From an uncultured Sutterella sp. (GTDB lineage Bacteria; Pseudomonadota; Gammaproteobacteria; Burkholderiales; Burkholderiaceae_F), in NCBI GenBank assembly GCA_905202595.1, contig CAJKSP010000012.1, positions 1 through 54,846 on the forward strand: a stretch of 54,846 bases of DNA. The letters run 5' to 3'. Positions 7,491 to 16,609 of this stretch are shown in pieces. A program made the translations under genes and the position numbers. Position 1 is the stretch's first letter. Each line of letters opens with the position of its first letter. Under the pieces are notes generated by a model that was given only the letters and a program-made list of their open reading frames with translations, did no database searches and had not been told where the DNA came from.

Positions 7491-8456
7491 TCATGCGCCA
7501 GGGTGAACGCCGAAAATAGTGAGCACAAGCGGGACGGTAAAGGCGGAGAGAAGCGTCGAAAGAAGAATAGAGCTGCTCGCCGCACCCTGCTCCGATTTGA
7601 GCTCGGCTGCCATCAGATAGACGTTGATGCCGACGGGAAGCGCCGCCATGAGCGTAGCGGTCTGCGTTTCGAGGAGCGGCACGCCGAAGAGTCGGCAGAG
7701 CCCATAGACGAGCAGCGGCTGAACGGCGAGCTTCACGGCCGTGATGACGGCCGTCTTTCGAATCGAGCCGAAGAAGCTGTACCGGGCAAGCCCCATGCCG
7801 ACGGCGATGAGGCAGACGGGCGTCGCGCCGCCGCTGACAAGCGAAGCCGACTTCTGGATGAATGCAGGCAGCTTCCAGCCCGTGAGCCCCCAGAGCGTGC
7901 CGGCGATGATGCCGATGACGACGGGATTCTGAAAGACGCGCCGGACGGGCACGAGGATGCTTCTCCAGGTGAAGCCGCCCGCCGCTTCGGCCTGTCTGCT
8001 GAATTCCTGCGAGGCAATGGCCAGCGTCCAAAGAATGACGACATTGAAGATGATGACAAGCGAAGCCGTCGGCATGGCTTCGCTGCCGAGCCCCGCATGG
8101 AGCACCGGAATGCCGAGCTGAACGTTGTTGGAGAAGATGCCCGCCATGGCCATGATGGTGGCGCCTCCGGCCGTCATGCCGCTCACGGCCCGCTTGTAGA
8201 AGAGCCGCGTGCCGAAATAGACGATGAAGCAGCTGCCGAAGTAGCCGAAGAGCACGCGCAAGTCCACCGGCGGCATGTTCGAGAGGTCCGACAGGAGCTC
8301 GAAGAGCATGACCGGAATGAGAAAGCGGAAGGAAAAAGACGTGAGCGCCGCCGCCACGTCATCGCTGAAGATCCGAAGCTTTCTCAGTCCCCAGCCGGCA
8401 AAGACCAGAAGGAAGAGCGGCGAGCAGAGCTGAAGCTCAAGGAGAAAAATGTCCAT
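7491..8456 (-). CDS. AEC-family (auxin efflux carrier type) transporter
   Basis: A 321-residue inner-membrane protein of about ten hydrophobic segments in two five-helix halves, the AEC/membrane-transport family fold. The halves are separated near residue 160 by a polar loop (SRQAEAAGGFTW). Typical family stretches are FLIPVMLFELL, GIFSNNVQLGIPVL and VKLAVQPLLVYGL. Bacterial members include malonate and other carboxylate carriers, so a small organic acid is the likely cargo, but no substrate can be assigned. The ATG used has an ideal GGAGG ribosome site eight bases upstream; a reading 22 codons longer lacks one. It precedes thiC by 120 bases on the same strand and follows the porin's terminator. 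Confidence 0.87.
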   Translation of the reverse strand: MDIFLLELQLCSPLFLLVFAGWGLRKLRIFSDDVAAALTSFSFRFLIPVMLFELLSDLSNMPPVDLRVLFGYFGSCFIVYFGTRLFYKRAVSGMTAGGATIMAMAGIFSNNVQLGIPVLHAGLGSEAMPTASLVIIFNVVILWTLAIASQEFSRQAEAAGGFTWRSILVPVRRVFQNPVVIGIIAGTLWGLTGWKLPAFIQKSASLVSGGATPVCLIAVGMGLARYSFFGSIRKTAVITAVKLAVQPLLVYGLCRLFGVPLLETQTATLMAALPVGINVYLMAAELKSEQGAASSSILLSTLLSAFTVPLVLTIFGVHPGA

Positions 8457-8620
8457 CTGCAGACCTCCTGACGGCAGAAGGCGGCGCATAGCGAGCGCAA
8501 GAGGCGCTGCCTGCGCCGGCAAACAATGTTTTCAACGATACGCCTCTTCATGCCAGAGCCCTCGCAGCGGACGGCATCGCTTTCCCGAAGTGCTGTCATT
8601 CGACCGCAGAAAAAGCACCC

Positions 8621-8655
8621 AAAAAAAGCCGCCGGGGCATTGCGCGCCGGCGGCT
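8621..8655 (-). terminator. Rho-independent terminator of the porin gene
   Basis: AGCCGCCGG (8627-8635) pairs with CCGGCGGCT (8647-8655). On the minus strand it is followed by a run of seven T (8627-8621). Confidence 0.92.
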
Positions 8656-8704
8656 GGGTCCGATTGCAGGCCCCTTCAAAGAAGAAGCCTTTTTCGGCCG
8701 CTGA

Positions 8705-9868
8705 TTAGAAGCGGTGAGTCATGCCCACATAGGCCTGGCCGATCTTCTTCTTGTAGGAGTAGTCGGTGCTGTCGATGTCAGACTTCTCTTCGCCGTAGCC
8801 CGCGCCGCCATAAACAGACGTGCGCTTCGAGAGCGGATAGACATAGCGGGCGTCAACAGCCCAGTAGCGGAGATCCGCCTTGCCGAGGTCCTGGAAGTCG
8901 CCCGTTTCGCCGTCGACATAGTAGACGGCCGCATAGAGGTCGCCGCCGGCCACATGCGTCACGTTGCCGAGGTGCAGGCCGTAGAAGTCGATGCCGTCGT
9001 TGTAGGCCACATCTTCTGCGTACTTGGAGTCTGCATAATCCGTCAGGCTCATGCCGGTGCTGCCGAACGTGCGGGCGCCCTTGAAGTACTGCGCCATGGC
9101 GAAGACCTTCGTCACGCCGAAGTCGTAGTTGCCGCCGATGTAGAAGGCATGCTGATCGCGGAACTTGCCGGAGTATTCGTTATGGGCCCACTTCGTGAGC
9201 TCATAGGCGCCGACAAGCTTGAGCGAGCCGAGATCGGCCGAAATGGCGATGCCATTGTAGCAGTCGACATGCTGCGAGCCTTCGTCGCCGTGATCCTTGG
9301 CAGCCGTGATCGGGTTGTAGTCGGCCTTCGTGTCGTTGTCGAACGAATGCTGCATCGTCAGTTGGAAGCCGGCGATCTTGGGCGACTGGTACGTGACCAT
9401 GTTGTCGTAGCGCGTCGAAATGCCGAGACCGAGGATGGCGTTGTCGCCGCCCCAGAAGGAGTCGGCGATGCCGTAGACGACGTCATAAGTGCCGAGGGAG
9501 GACGCGAGAGCGCCCATGCGGCCGAAGGCGACTTCGCCGAACGGACCGGCCACGGTGAGAGCGGCTTCGCGGCCGAAGAGGCGGCCGTCATTGCCGAACG
9601 TGCCGTCGTCGGAATTGAAGCCGTTCTCGAGCAGGAAGCGCACGGAATAGCCGTTGCCGAGGTCTTCGGAGCCCTTGAGGCCGAAGCGGCTGACATTGTT
9701 GTAGCCCGTCATCATGCCAAACTGGTGATTGGCAGCTTCGTCGTCGACCTTCGTGTAGTTGTAGGCAAAGCCCGTATCGACAACGCCGTAGAGCGTCACA
9801 TCGGCGGCAGCAGAGGCGCCGGCAAAGGCGCAGGCCAAGGCTGCGCAAGCCAGGGTCTTCTTGAACAT
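8705..9868 (-). CDS. Gram-negative trimeric porin (Burkholderiales type)
   Basis: An outer-membrane diffusion channel of 387 residues, the usual size for 16-stranded porins. The signal peptide MFKKTLACAALACAFAGASA is followed by ADVTLYGVVDTGF, the standard first strand. Family marks include SRFGLKGSEDLGNGYSVRFLLE, RLFGREAALTV, and GEVAFGRMGAL with loop 3 residues after it. The protein ends VGMTHRF, with the C-terminal Phe that the BAM machinery recognises. It has its own terminator and a 398-base upstream region, so it is monocistronic. The translation start has AGGAAACGCATA before the ATG. Selectivity (anion, cation, specific solute) cannot be inferred. Confidence 0.95.
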   Translation of the reverse strand: MFKKTLACAALACAFAGASAAADVTLYGVVDTGFAYNYTKVDDEAANHQFGMMTGYNNVSRFGLKGSEDLGNGYSVRFLLENGFNSDDGTFGNDGRLFGREAALTVAGPFGEVAFGRMGALASSLGTYDVVYGIADSFWGGDNAILGLGISTRYDNMVTYQSPKIAGFQLTMQHSFDNDTKADYNPITAAKDHGDEGSQHVDCYNGIAISADLGSLKLVGAYELTKWAHNEYSGKFRDQHAFYIGGNYDFGVTKVFAMAQYFKGARTFGSTGMSLTDYADSKYAEDVAYNDGIDFYGLHLGNVTHVAGGDLYAAVYYVDGETGDFQDLGKADLRYWAVDARYVYPLSKRTSVYGGAGYGEEKSDIDSTDYSYKKKIGQAYVGMTHRF

Positions 9869-10266
9869 TATGCGTTTCCTAGAAAAAATGGAGGGAAAGA
9901 GGCGGCGCGGACGTTAGCGCTTCAGACGGAGCCGAAGCAGCGTTCTGCGGGAAAGCCGGCCTCTTCGCAAAATCACTTTGCGCAGCAGCGCCATGCCGCC
10001 GCGCTTATGTGCGGAGAAAGCGAACGATCGTTAAGAAAACTAGCCCGCTTTTATCCGTGAAAAGCGAAATTGTGCGCTACCGCGGGCGCTTTGCCATATT
10101 TTCTTGACGCAAAGGACAAGCCTTTCATCGTCAGAAAAACGACAATTCATTGTTTTCCGAGGAAAATTGATCATCCTCCCTTTCGGCAGGATCTGTTGTG
10201 CCCCTGCGACGCTTTCTGCCCTTGCGGGCGGAGCGCCAAAGCTTCGCCCGCAACTCTAGATCTGCT
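9869..10266 (-). promoter_or_regulatory. Upstream region of the porin gene (no gene)
   Basis: About 400 bases without a supported coding region. The half nearer the porin is GC-rich with short inverted repeats; 10020-10190 is clearly AT-richer (CGAACGATCGTT at 10020, then TTTT and AAAA tracts), as expected for a regulated porin promoter. I could not fix a single -35/-10 pair with confidence. Confidence 0.5.
10222..10253 (-). terminator. Hairpin downstream of the MFS exporter
   Basis: TTGCGGGCG (10222-10230) pairs with CGCCCGCAA (10245-10253), extended by AGC/GCT inside the loop. No T-run follows on the minus strand, so termination strength is doubtful. Confidence 0.45.
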
Positions 10267-11436
10267 TCAGGCCGCAGCGCCGGACGTCTTGGGCTCCGGC
10301 AGCAGGAAGGCGCTCGCCGCGCAGAGAATGCCGATGACGATCAGAATTTCCATCACCGATTCGATGCCCCAGGCATCGGCGGCGAGGCCCAGAAGCGGCG
10401 TGAAGATGCCGCCGAGACTCGTGGAGAGGCCGAGCGTCACGCCGGATGCCAGACCGACGTTCTTGGAGAGATACGACTGGCCGAGCACAACGAAGGCGGA
10501 ATAAGTGCCGTTAAGCGCAAAGCTCAGCAGAATCATGATCGGATAGACGTACCAGATCGACGGGGCGGCAAAGAGCAGCGCAAAGGCCGGCGCGAGAAGC
10601 AGATAGCCCCAGCGGCAGGCGCGGATGAGGCCGACTTTATCCGTGAGCCAGCCGCCGAGCACCGTCATGACGGCGCCGGCGATGCAGAGAAAGGAGAGCA
10701 GCGTGCTCGTGAAGGCTTCCGAAACGCCGAAGCGCTGAATGCAGAAAAGCGGCAGGAAGGCCAGGACGCTCGTCTGCGAAACGCTGCGAAAGAGGATGAC
10801 GACCGCAAGCCTCGCAAAGGCTGGCCAATCGTTTTCTGCGGCAGCGCGGGCGGCGGCTTTGGCGGCAGCGGCGCTTTTGGCATTGAGCTTTGAAAACACC
10901 CGCGGCGCGAGCCAGAACATCAGCGCCGCCATGACGATGCCGAAGACGGCGAAGACCAGGGTGCCGGCGTTGCCGAAGGCAGTCAGCGCCGCCGCAGCAA
11001 TGAGCGGCGCGACGCCGAACCCGGCATTGCCGCCTACGGAAAAGATGCCCATGCCTGTGGCGCGGCTCTGCGACGCAGCCTGATTGACGATGCGCGCGGC
11101 CTCCGGATGAAAGAGCGACGTCCCGACGCCCATGATCGTGACTGCGAGAAAGATCATCCAGTAGTTCGGCGCAAGGCCGGTGAGCCCAAGACCGACCCCG
11201 CTCATGGCGATGCCCGCGCCGATGAACCAGTGCGTCGAGCTCTTGTCTGCCCAGTAGCCGAAGACAGGCTGCAGAACAGACGCGAGGCACGAAGAGGCAA
11301 ACATGAGCCCCGCGACTTCCGTATAGCTCAAGCCGTTGTGAAGGACAAAGAAAGGCAGAATCGCCGGCAGCGCCCCCGGGGCGAAATCGACGGAAAAGTG
11401 GCCGAGCGAAATCAAATAGACGATGAGCTTGTGCAT
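10267..11436 (-). CDS. MFS exporter, fosmidomycin resistance (Fsr) family
   Basis: A 389-residue, 12-helix major facilitator. It starts MHKLIVYLISLGHFSVDFAPGA, which is the Fsr-family opening (an early HF-x-xD in helix 1). This is followed by GLSYTEVAGLMFASSCLASV, VFGYWADKSSTHWFIGAG (motif A region) and GVGTSLFHPEAARIVNQAA, the last a strong Fsr signature. The central loop is alanine-rich (KSAAAAKAAARAAAEND). Fsr proteins expel fosmidomycin and probably natural hydrophilic compounds; the physiological substrate is unknown. The start codon is chosen by family alignment, since no strong ribosome site is visible. It stands alone between the carB terminator and the porin upstream region. Confidence 0.88.
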   Translation of the reverse strand: MHKLIVYLISLGHFSVDFAPGALPAILPFFVLHNGLSYTEVAGLMFASSCLASVLQPVFGYWADKSSTHWFIGAGIAMSGVGLGLTGLAPNYWMIFLAVTIMGVGTSLFHPEAARIVNQAASQSRATGMGIFSVGGNAGFGVAPLIAAAALTAFGNAGTLVFAVFGIVMAALMFWLAPRVFSKLNAKSAAAAKAAARAAAENDWPAFARLAVVILFRSVSQTSVLAFLPLFCIQRFGVSEAFTSTLLSFLCIAGAVMTVLGGWLTDKVGLIRACRWGYLLLAPAFALLFAAPSIWYVYPIMILLSFALNGTYSAFVVLGQSYLSKNVGLASGVTLGLSTSLGGIFTPLLGLAADAWGIESVMEILIVIGILCAASAFLLPEPKTSGAAA

Positions 11437-11537
11437 GCCGGCATGCCTGATGGACAACGAGGAAAGTGCGCAAGATCGATTCTTGCACAACTGGCTTGCC
11501 CGGCGAAATGAGGCCTTTTCGCTAGAGCGCTTTGCGC

Positions 11538-11588
11538 AAAAAAAGACGCCGGCCGCCCTCCCCGATGCTTCGGAGAAGGCGGCCGGCG
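11538..11588 (-). terminator. Rho-independent terminator of carB
   Basis: An 11-base perfect stem, CGCCGGCCGCC (11547-11557) with GGCGGCCGGCG (11578-11588). On the minus strand it is followed by GTC and a run of seven T (11544-11538). Confidence 0.92.
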
Positions 11589-11653
11589 CCCTGAGGATTC
11601 GTCAGCTCGCGCCGATCCGGGCGCGCCGTCATGCGGCGCCCCCGGCGCCAGGC

Positions 11654-14600
11654 TTAGTCGACGATGCCTTTATGCAGATCCTGCAGATCGCGCACGCACT
11701 CGCTCGCTTCGCCCTGGCGGATGCCTTCGGCAGCCGCGAGGCCGCCGGCCATCGTCGTGTAGTACGTGGTGTGCTCGGCGAGGCAGGTCTGACGGATCGC
11801 GCGGGCGTCGTCAAGCTCGTTCTCATGCTCCGCGACCGACATGATCACGAGATTGATCTCGCGATTCTTGATGAGGTCGAGGATGTTCGGACGGCCTTCG
11901 CGCACGCGGTTCACGCTGCGGCAGGGAATGCCGGCAGCCTGAAGCGCATGAGCCGTGCCCGGCGTAGCGATGAGCTTGAAGCCCGAATGATGGAGCTCAT
12001 GCGCAGCAATGACCGCCTTGGGCTTGTCGGCATCGCGCACCGAAATGAAGCACTCGCCCGAGCTCGGCAGGCCGGACGACGCGGCGAGCTGGCTCTTGCG
12101 GAGCGCTTCGCCGAAGTCGCGGCCGATGCCCATCACTTCGCCCGTGCTTCGCATTTCCGGCCCGAGAACCGGATCGACGCCCTGGAACTTCGCAAACGGG
12201 AAGACGGCTTCCTTGACGGAGAAGTACTTCGGATAGGCTTCAAGCGCTTCGGGCGTCCAGCCCTGATGCTTGAGCGAGTCGCCCACCATGCAGCGCACAG
12301 CGATCTTGGCGAGCTGGCGGCCCGTGGCCTTGGAGACGAACGGCACCGTGCGGGACGCACGAGGATTGACTTCAAGGACGTAGACGACGGGCTTCTCCGT
12401 GTGCGCCTGCTGCACGGCAAACTGCACGTTCATCAGGCCCACGACGTGGAGCGCCTTGGCCATTTCGCGCGTCTGGCGCTTGATCTCGTCGACAAGCGCC
12501 GGCGCGAGGCTGTAAGGCGGCAGCGAGCAGGCCGAATCGCCCGAGTGCACGCCTGCCTGTTCGATATGCTCCATGACGCCCGCCACGGCAACGACTTCGC
12601 CGTCCGACACGGCATCGACGTCAAGCTCGACGGCGTCGTCAAGGAAGCGGTCGAGCAGCACCGGCTCGTCCGGGCTCACGCGCACGGCTTCGCGCATGTA
12701 CTTCACCAGGCGCTCCGGCGTGTGCACGATTTCCATCGCGCGGCCGCCGAGAACGTAGCTCGGACGCACGACGATCGGGTAGCCGATTTCCGCAGCCTTT
12801 TCGAGGCCTTCGGCTTCGCTGTGGGCAATGCGGTTAGGCGGCTGCAGGAGGTTGAGCTCGTGCAGAAGCGCCTGGAAGCGCTCGCGGTCTTCGGCGCAGT
12901 CGATCGCGTCCGGCGTCGTGCCGATGATGGGCACGCCTTCCTTTTCGAGCGCGCGGCAGATCTTGAGCGGCGTCTGGCCGCCGTACTGCACGATGACGCC
13001 CTGCGGCTTTTCGGCGTCGCAGATGGCGAGCACGTCTTCAAGCGTGACCGGCTCGAAGTAGAGACGGTCGGACGTGTCGTAGTCGGTCGAGACCGTCTCC
13101 GGGTTGCAGTTGACCATGATGGTCTCCCAGCCCTCTTCCCGGAGCGCCATAGCGGCGTGCACGCAGCAGTAGTCGAATTCAATGCCCTGGCCGATGCGGT
13201 TCGGGCCGCCGCCGAGAACGACAATCTTGCGCTTGTCGTTCGGATGCACCTCGCTTTCCATGCTCCGCTCATAGGTGGAGTACATGTAGGCCGTCGTGGT
13301 CGCAAATTCCGCTGCGCAGGTATCGACGCGCTTGTAGACGGGGAGCACGCCGAGCTTGTGGCGCAGCGCGCGGACCTCGCTTTCCTTCGCGCCCATGAGA
13401 GATGCGATGCGCTTGTCGGAGAAGCCTTCGCTCTTGAGCGTAAAGAGGTCGTTCTTGTCGAGCTCTTCAAGCTTGTGGCCGGCAATCTTGGCTTCGGCGT
13501 CGACGATCTCCTTGACCTGGCGCAGGAACCACGGATCGATGCTCGAAAGCTCGTGGAGCTCTTCGACCGACATGCCGATGCGCATGCCGTCGGCCACATA
13601 GAAAATGCGGTCCGGACCCGGCTCGGAGACTTCGCGCAGAATCGTCGGACGATCGGTCGTGAGCGGGGTGAGGCCGTCCTTGCCGGTCTCAAGGCCGCGC
13701 AGCGCCTTCTGGAAGGATTCCTTGAAGGTGCGGCCGATGGCCATGACTTCGCCCACGGACTTCATCTGCGTCGTGAGACGGTCGTCGGCCGCCGGGAACT
13801 TTTCAAACGCAAAGCGCGGAACCTTCACGACGACGTAGTCGATGGCAGGCTCGAACGAGGCCGGCGTGAGGCCGCCCGTCATGTCGTTCTTGAGCTCGTC
13901 GAGCGTGTAGCCCACGGCGAGCTTCGCGGCGATCTTGGCGATCGGGAAGCCGGTCGCCTTCGACGCGAGAGCCGAGGAGCGGGAGACGCGCGGATTCATT
14001 TCGATCACGATCATGCGGCCGTTCTCAGGATTGAGAGCGAACTGCACGTTCGAACCGCCGGTGTCGACGCCGATGGCGCGCAGCACAGCCATCGAAGCGT
14101 CGCGCATGCGCTGATATTCCTTGTCGGTGAGCGTGAGGGCCGGCGCAACCGTAATGGAGTCGCCCGTATGCACGCCCATCGGATCGAGGTTTTCGATCGA
14201 GCAGACGATGATGCAGTTGTCCTTCTTGTCGCGGACAACTTCCATTTCGTATTCCTTCCAGCCGAGGAGCGACTCCTCAATGAGGACTTCCGTCGTGGGC
14301 GAGAGCTCGAGGCCGCGCGTCACGATCTTGATGAACTCGTCCATGTTGTAGGCGATGCCGCCGCCCGTGCCGCCGAGCGTGAAGCTCGGGCGGATGACGA
14401 CCGGGAAACCGAGGTCGCGCTGGATGGAGAGCGCCTCTTCCAGAGAGTGCGCAGAACCGGATCGCGCCGATTCGAGGCCGATTTCGTCCATGAGGCGCTT
14501 GAAGCGCTCGCGGTCTTCAGCCTTGTCGATCGCTTCAGGCGAGGCGCCGATGAGCTCGACGCCGTACTTCGTGAGGATGCCGTGCTTGGAGAGCGCCATG

Positions 14601-14896
14601 GCGCAGTTGAGCGCCGTCTGGCCGCCCATCGTCGGCAGAATCGCGTCGGGTCGCTCCTTTTCAATGATGCGGGCGACGGTCTCCCACGTAATCGGCTCGA
14701 TATAGGTGGCGTCCGCCGTCTGCGGATCCGTCATGATCGTCGCCGGATTCGAATTGACGAGAATCGTCCGGTAGCCTTCAGCGCGAAGCGCGCGGCAGGC
14801 CTGCACGCCTGAATAGTCGAATTCGCACGCCTGGCCGATCACGATTGGGCCGGCGCCGATGATGAGAATGGATTGAATGTCTGTACGCTTGGGCAT
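11654..14896 (-). CDS. carB: Carbamoyl-phosphate synthase large subunit
   Basis: CarB makes carbamoyl phosphate for arginine and pyrimidines from bicarbonate, ATP and ammonia delivered by CarA. At 1080 residues it is full length. It has two homologous halves: the first opens MPKRTDIQSILIIGAGPIVIGQ with ATP-grasp features GGTGGGIAYN and EMNPRVSRSSALASKATGFP. The second begins around KRKIVVLGGGPNRIGQGIEFD, with EVNPRASRTVPFVSKATG. The C-terminal MGS-like allosteric domain starts near AVIAAHELHHSGFKLIATPGTA and would bind UMP or ornithine. It lies 64 bases after carA and shares its transcript, which ends in a strong terminator. Confidence 0.98.
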   Translation of the reverse strand: MPKRTDIQSILIIGAGPIVIGQACEFDYSGVQACRALRAEGYRTILVNSNPATIMTDPQTADATYIEPITWETVARIIEKERPDAILPTMGGQTALNCAMALSKHGILTKYGVELIGASPEAIDKAEDRERFKRLMDEIGLESARSGSAHSLEEALSIQRDLGFPVVIRPSFTLGGTGGGIAYNMDEFIKIVTRGLELSPTTEVLIEESLLGWKEYEMEVVRDKKDNCIIVCSIENLDPMGVHTGDSITVAPALTLTDKEYQRMRDASMAVLRAIGVDTGGSNVQFALNPENGRMIVIEMNPRVSRSSALASKATGFPIAKIAAKLAVGYTLDELKNDMTGGLTPASFEPAIDYVVVKVPRFAFEKFPAADDRLTTQMKSVGEVMAIGRTFKESFQKALRGLETGKDGLTPLTTDRPTILREVSEPGPDRIFYVADGMRIGMSVEELHELSSIDPWFLRQVKEIVDAEAKIAGHKLEELDKNDLFTLKSEGFSDKRIASLMGAKESEVRALRHKLGVLPVYKRVDTCAAEFATTTAYMYSTYERSMESEVHPNDKRKIVVLGGGPNRIGQGIEFDYCCVHAAMALREEGWETIMVNCNPETVSTDYDTSDRLYFEPVTLEDVLAICDAEKPQGVIVQYGGQTPLKICRALEKEGVPIIGTTPDAIDCAEDRERFQALLHELNLLQPPNRIAHSEAEGLEKAAEIGYPIVVRPSYVLGGRAMEIVHTPERLVKYMREAVRVSPDEPVLLDRFLDDAVELDVDAVSDGEVVAVAGVMEHIEQAGVHSGDSACSLPPYSLAPALVDEIKRQTREMAKALHVVGLMNVQFAVQQAHTEKPVVYVLEVNPRASRTVPFVSKATGRQLAKIAVRCMVGDSLKHQGWTPEALEAYPKYFSVKEAVFPFAKFQGVDPVLGPEMRSTGEVMGIGRDFGEALRKSQLAASSGLPSSGECFISVRDADKPKAVIAAHELHHSGFKLIATPGTAHALQAAGIPCRSVNRVREGRPNILDLIKNREINLVIMSVAEHENELDDARAIRQTCLAEHTTYYTTMAGGLAAAEGIRQGEASECVRDLQDLHKGIVD

Positions 14897-14960
14897 TTTT
14901 TAGTGAGCTCGCTCAAATTCTTCTATAGGGATCGCCTTGCGGGCGCATAGCGCCGCAGCA

Positions 14961-16142
14961 TCAGGCGTGCTTGCGCTCCGCCATCGCCTTCGCAAATTTC
15001 TCGAAGAGCGGGCTGATGTCATGCGGACCGGGGCTCGCTTCGGGGTGGCCCTGGAAGCAGAAGGCGGGCGCATCCAGAAGCTCGAAGCCCTGGAGCGAGC
15101 CGTCAAAGAGCGAGCGGTGCGTGGCGCGGGCATTCTGAGGCAGCGTGTCGGCATCCACCGCAAAGCCGTGGTTCTGGCTCGTAATGTAGACGCGCTTCGT
15201 CGCCTCGTCGACCACAGGCTGATTGGCGCCGTGCTGGCCGAACTTCATCTTGAGGGTCTTGGCGCCGGCCGCGAGGCCCATGATCTGATGGCCGAGGCAG
15301 ATGCCGAAGAGCGGAATCTTGGCAGCCATTGCCTTGCGAGCGACTTCAATGGCATACGTGCAGGGCGCCGGGTCGCCGGGGCCGTTCGAGAGGAAGATGC
15401 CGTCGGGATTGAGGCTCATGGCCTCTTCAAAGGTTGTCTTTGCCGGGACGACCGTCACGCGGATGCCGCGGTCGGCCAGCAGGCGCAGGATGTTGTTCTT
15501 GACGCCGAAGTCGTAGGCGACGACGTGATACGGATAGGCGACAGGATGGCGGAAGCCGCTCTGCGTGCCGGCCGCCGGGCCTTCCCAGCTGCCTTCCGTC
15601 CATTCGTACGCCTCGGCAGTCGTCACCGTCTGCGCAAGATCCTGACCCGACATCGAGCCCCAGCTGCGCGCCGCTTCGAGGGCCTTGGCCACGTCGGCAT
15701 CCGTCAGTTCGCCCTCTTCAAGCGCAATGATGGCGCCTGCCTGGGCGCCGGTCGTGCGCAGGCGGATGGTCAGCGCGCGAGTGTCGATGCCTTCGATCGC
15801 GCGAAGTCCCTCGCGCTTGAGCGCGGCAGGGAGACTCTCCGTCGCGCGCCAGTTGGACGCTTCGCGGCAAAGCGACTTCACAATGAGGCCTGCAGCATGA
15901 ATAGAGCGGCTTTCCATGTCCTGAGGATTCCAGCCGACATTGCCGATGTGCGGGCAGGTGAGCGTCACAAGCTGTCCCGCATAGGAGGGGTCGGTGAGAA
16001 TTTCCTGGTAGCCCGTCATGGATGTGTTGAAGACGACTTCGCCCACGGTCAGGCCAGGCGCACCAGCGCTGCGGCCGGCATAAACCGTGCCGTCGGCGAG
16101 GACCAGAGCCGCTGCCGGGCATTCATTCGCAAGAAGAGCCAC
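14961..16142 (-). CDS. carA: Carbamoyl-phosphate synthase small subunit (glutaminase)
   Basis: CarA hydrolyses glutamine and channels ammonia to CarB. The 393-residue protein has the N-terminal CPSase_sm domain (LADGTVYAGRSAG, GEVVFNTSMTGYQEILTDPSY). Its class I glutamine amidotransferase domain carries nucleophile Cys282 (LFGICLGHQ) and the catalytic pair His366/Glu368 (QGHPEASPGPHD). The start codon is GTG, with AGTAGGA about ten bases upstream. A good promoter lies about 100 bases ahead. It is first in the carA-carB operon. Length is near the family norm. Confidence 0.97.
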   Translation of the reverse strand: MALLANECPAAALVLADGTVYAGRSAGAPGLTVGEVVFNTSMTGYQEILTDPSYAGQLVTLTCPHIGNVGWNPQDMESRSIHAAGLIVKSLCREASNWRATESLPAALKREGLRAIEGIDTRALTIRLRTTGAQAGAIIALEEGELTDADVAKALEAARSWGSMSGQDLAQTVTTAEAYEWTEGSWEGPAAGTQSGFRHPVAYPYHVVAYDFGVKNNILRLLADRGIRVTVVPAKTTFEEAMSLNPDGIFLSNGPGDPAPCTYAIEVARKAMAAKIPLFGICLGHQIMGLAAGAKTLKMKFGQHGANQPVVDEATKRVYITSQNHGFAVDADTLPQNARATHRSLFDGSLQGFELLDAPAFCFQGHPEASPGPHDISPLFEKFAKAMAERKHA

Positions 16143-16245
16143 GATGTTGATTCCTACTCAAAAGTTCTGGCGGCGCAAAGCCGCCGCATAGTGTCGAAAG
16201 ATTCTATCGGCGCCTTTTTGACAGTCTGCGCAGTCGACTACGCCA

Positions 16246-16274
16246 ATTGTCTTAGGAGGACAGAGAACTGTCAA
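16246..16274 (-). promoter_or_regulatory. Predicted sigma-70 promoter of carAB
   Basis: On the minus strand, a consensus TTGACA -35 (16274-16269) is followed after 17 bases by GACAAT (16251-16246) as the -10, a four-of-six match. Transcription would begin near 16239, giving a leader of about 97 bases before the GTG start of carA. Confidence 0.6.
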
Positions 16275-16541
16275 AGGGATTTCGGCTCCCTTTGCAATTG
16301 TCGACCATTGACTCTCCTCTGCCGATCATTGCTCGAGAAAATGGTTGAATTTCATCGAATTGCGCCGACCGGAGAGGCGAAGCGAAAGCGGTCTGAAACG
16401 CCCTCTTCCGCGTCAGAAATTGACGCATGTAAAAGAGATTGTCGGCAGTTGAGGCGCCCATTTTGCCGAACAGCTGTTCGGTCAGTCGGCATGCCGAGCT
16501 GCGGCGGCTCTGCAAGGCGATTCGTGAAGGTGCGGCTGCTG

Positions 16542-16575
16542 AAAAAAGGCGCTCCGGATGTCCATCCGAAGCGCC
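16542..16575 (-). terminator. Rho-independent terminator of the ccm operon
   Basis: GGCGCTCCGGATG (16548-16560) pairs with CATCCGAAGCGCC (16563-16575) with one mismatch. On the minus strand it is followed by six T (16547-16542), 35 bases after the ccmI stop. Confidence 0.88.
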
Positions 16576-16609
16576 TTATGCTTGGAAAACGCAGCAGCGA
16601 GCTCTGCGC

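Larger units (their letters stand above)
16143..16609. other. Intergenic region upstream of carA, no gene
   Basis: The 467 bases between carA and ccmI hold no convincing coding region. They contain the carA promoter (16246-16274), a short GGCGGC/GCCGCC hairpin near 16170-16187 in the predicted carA leader, a perfect 16-base palindrome CCGAACAG-CTGTTCGG at 16466-16481, and the ccm operon terminator at 16542-16575. No arginine-box or PurR-like site could be named with confidence. Confidence 0.6.

Noticed and set aside
10222..10253. A firm terminator for the MFS exporter
   Set aside because: The stem is good, but no T-run follows, so it is given only moderate confidence.
11423..14812. A 1129-codon open frame on the plus strand opposite carB
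   Set aside because: It is a shadow of carB in the antisense frame, a common effect of high-GC codon use, and carries no known domain.
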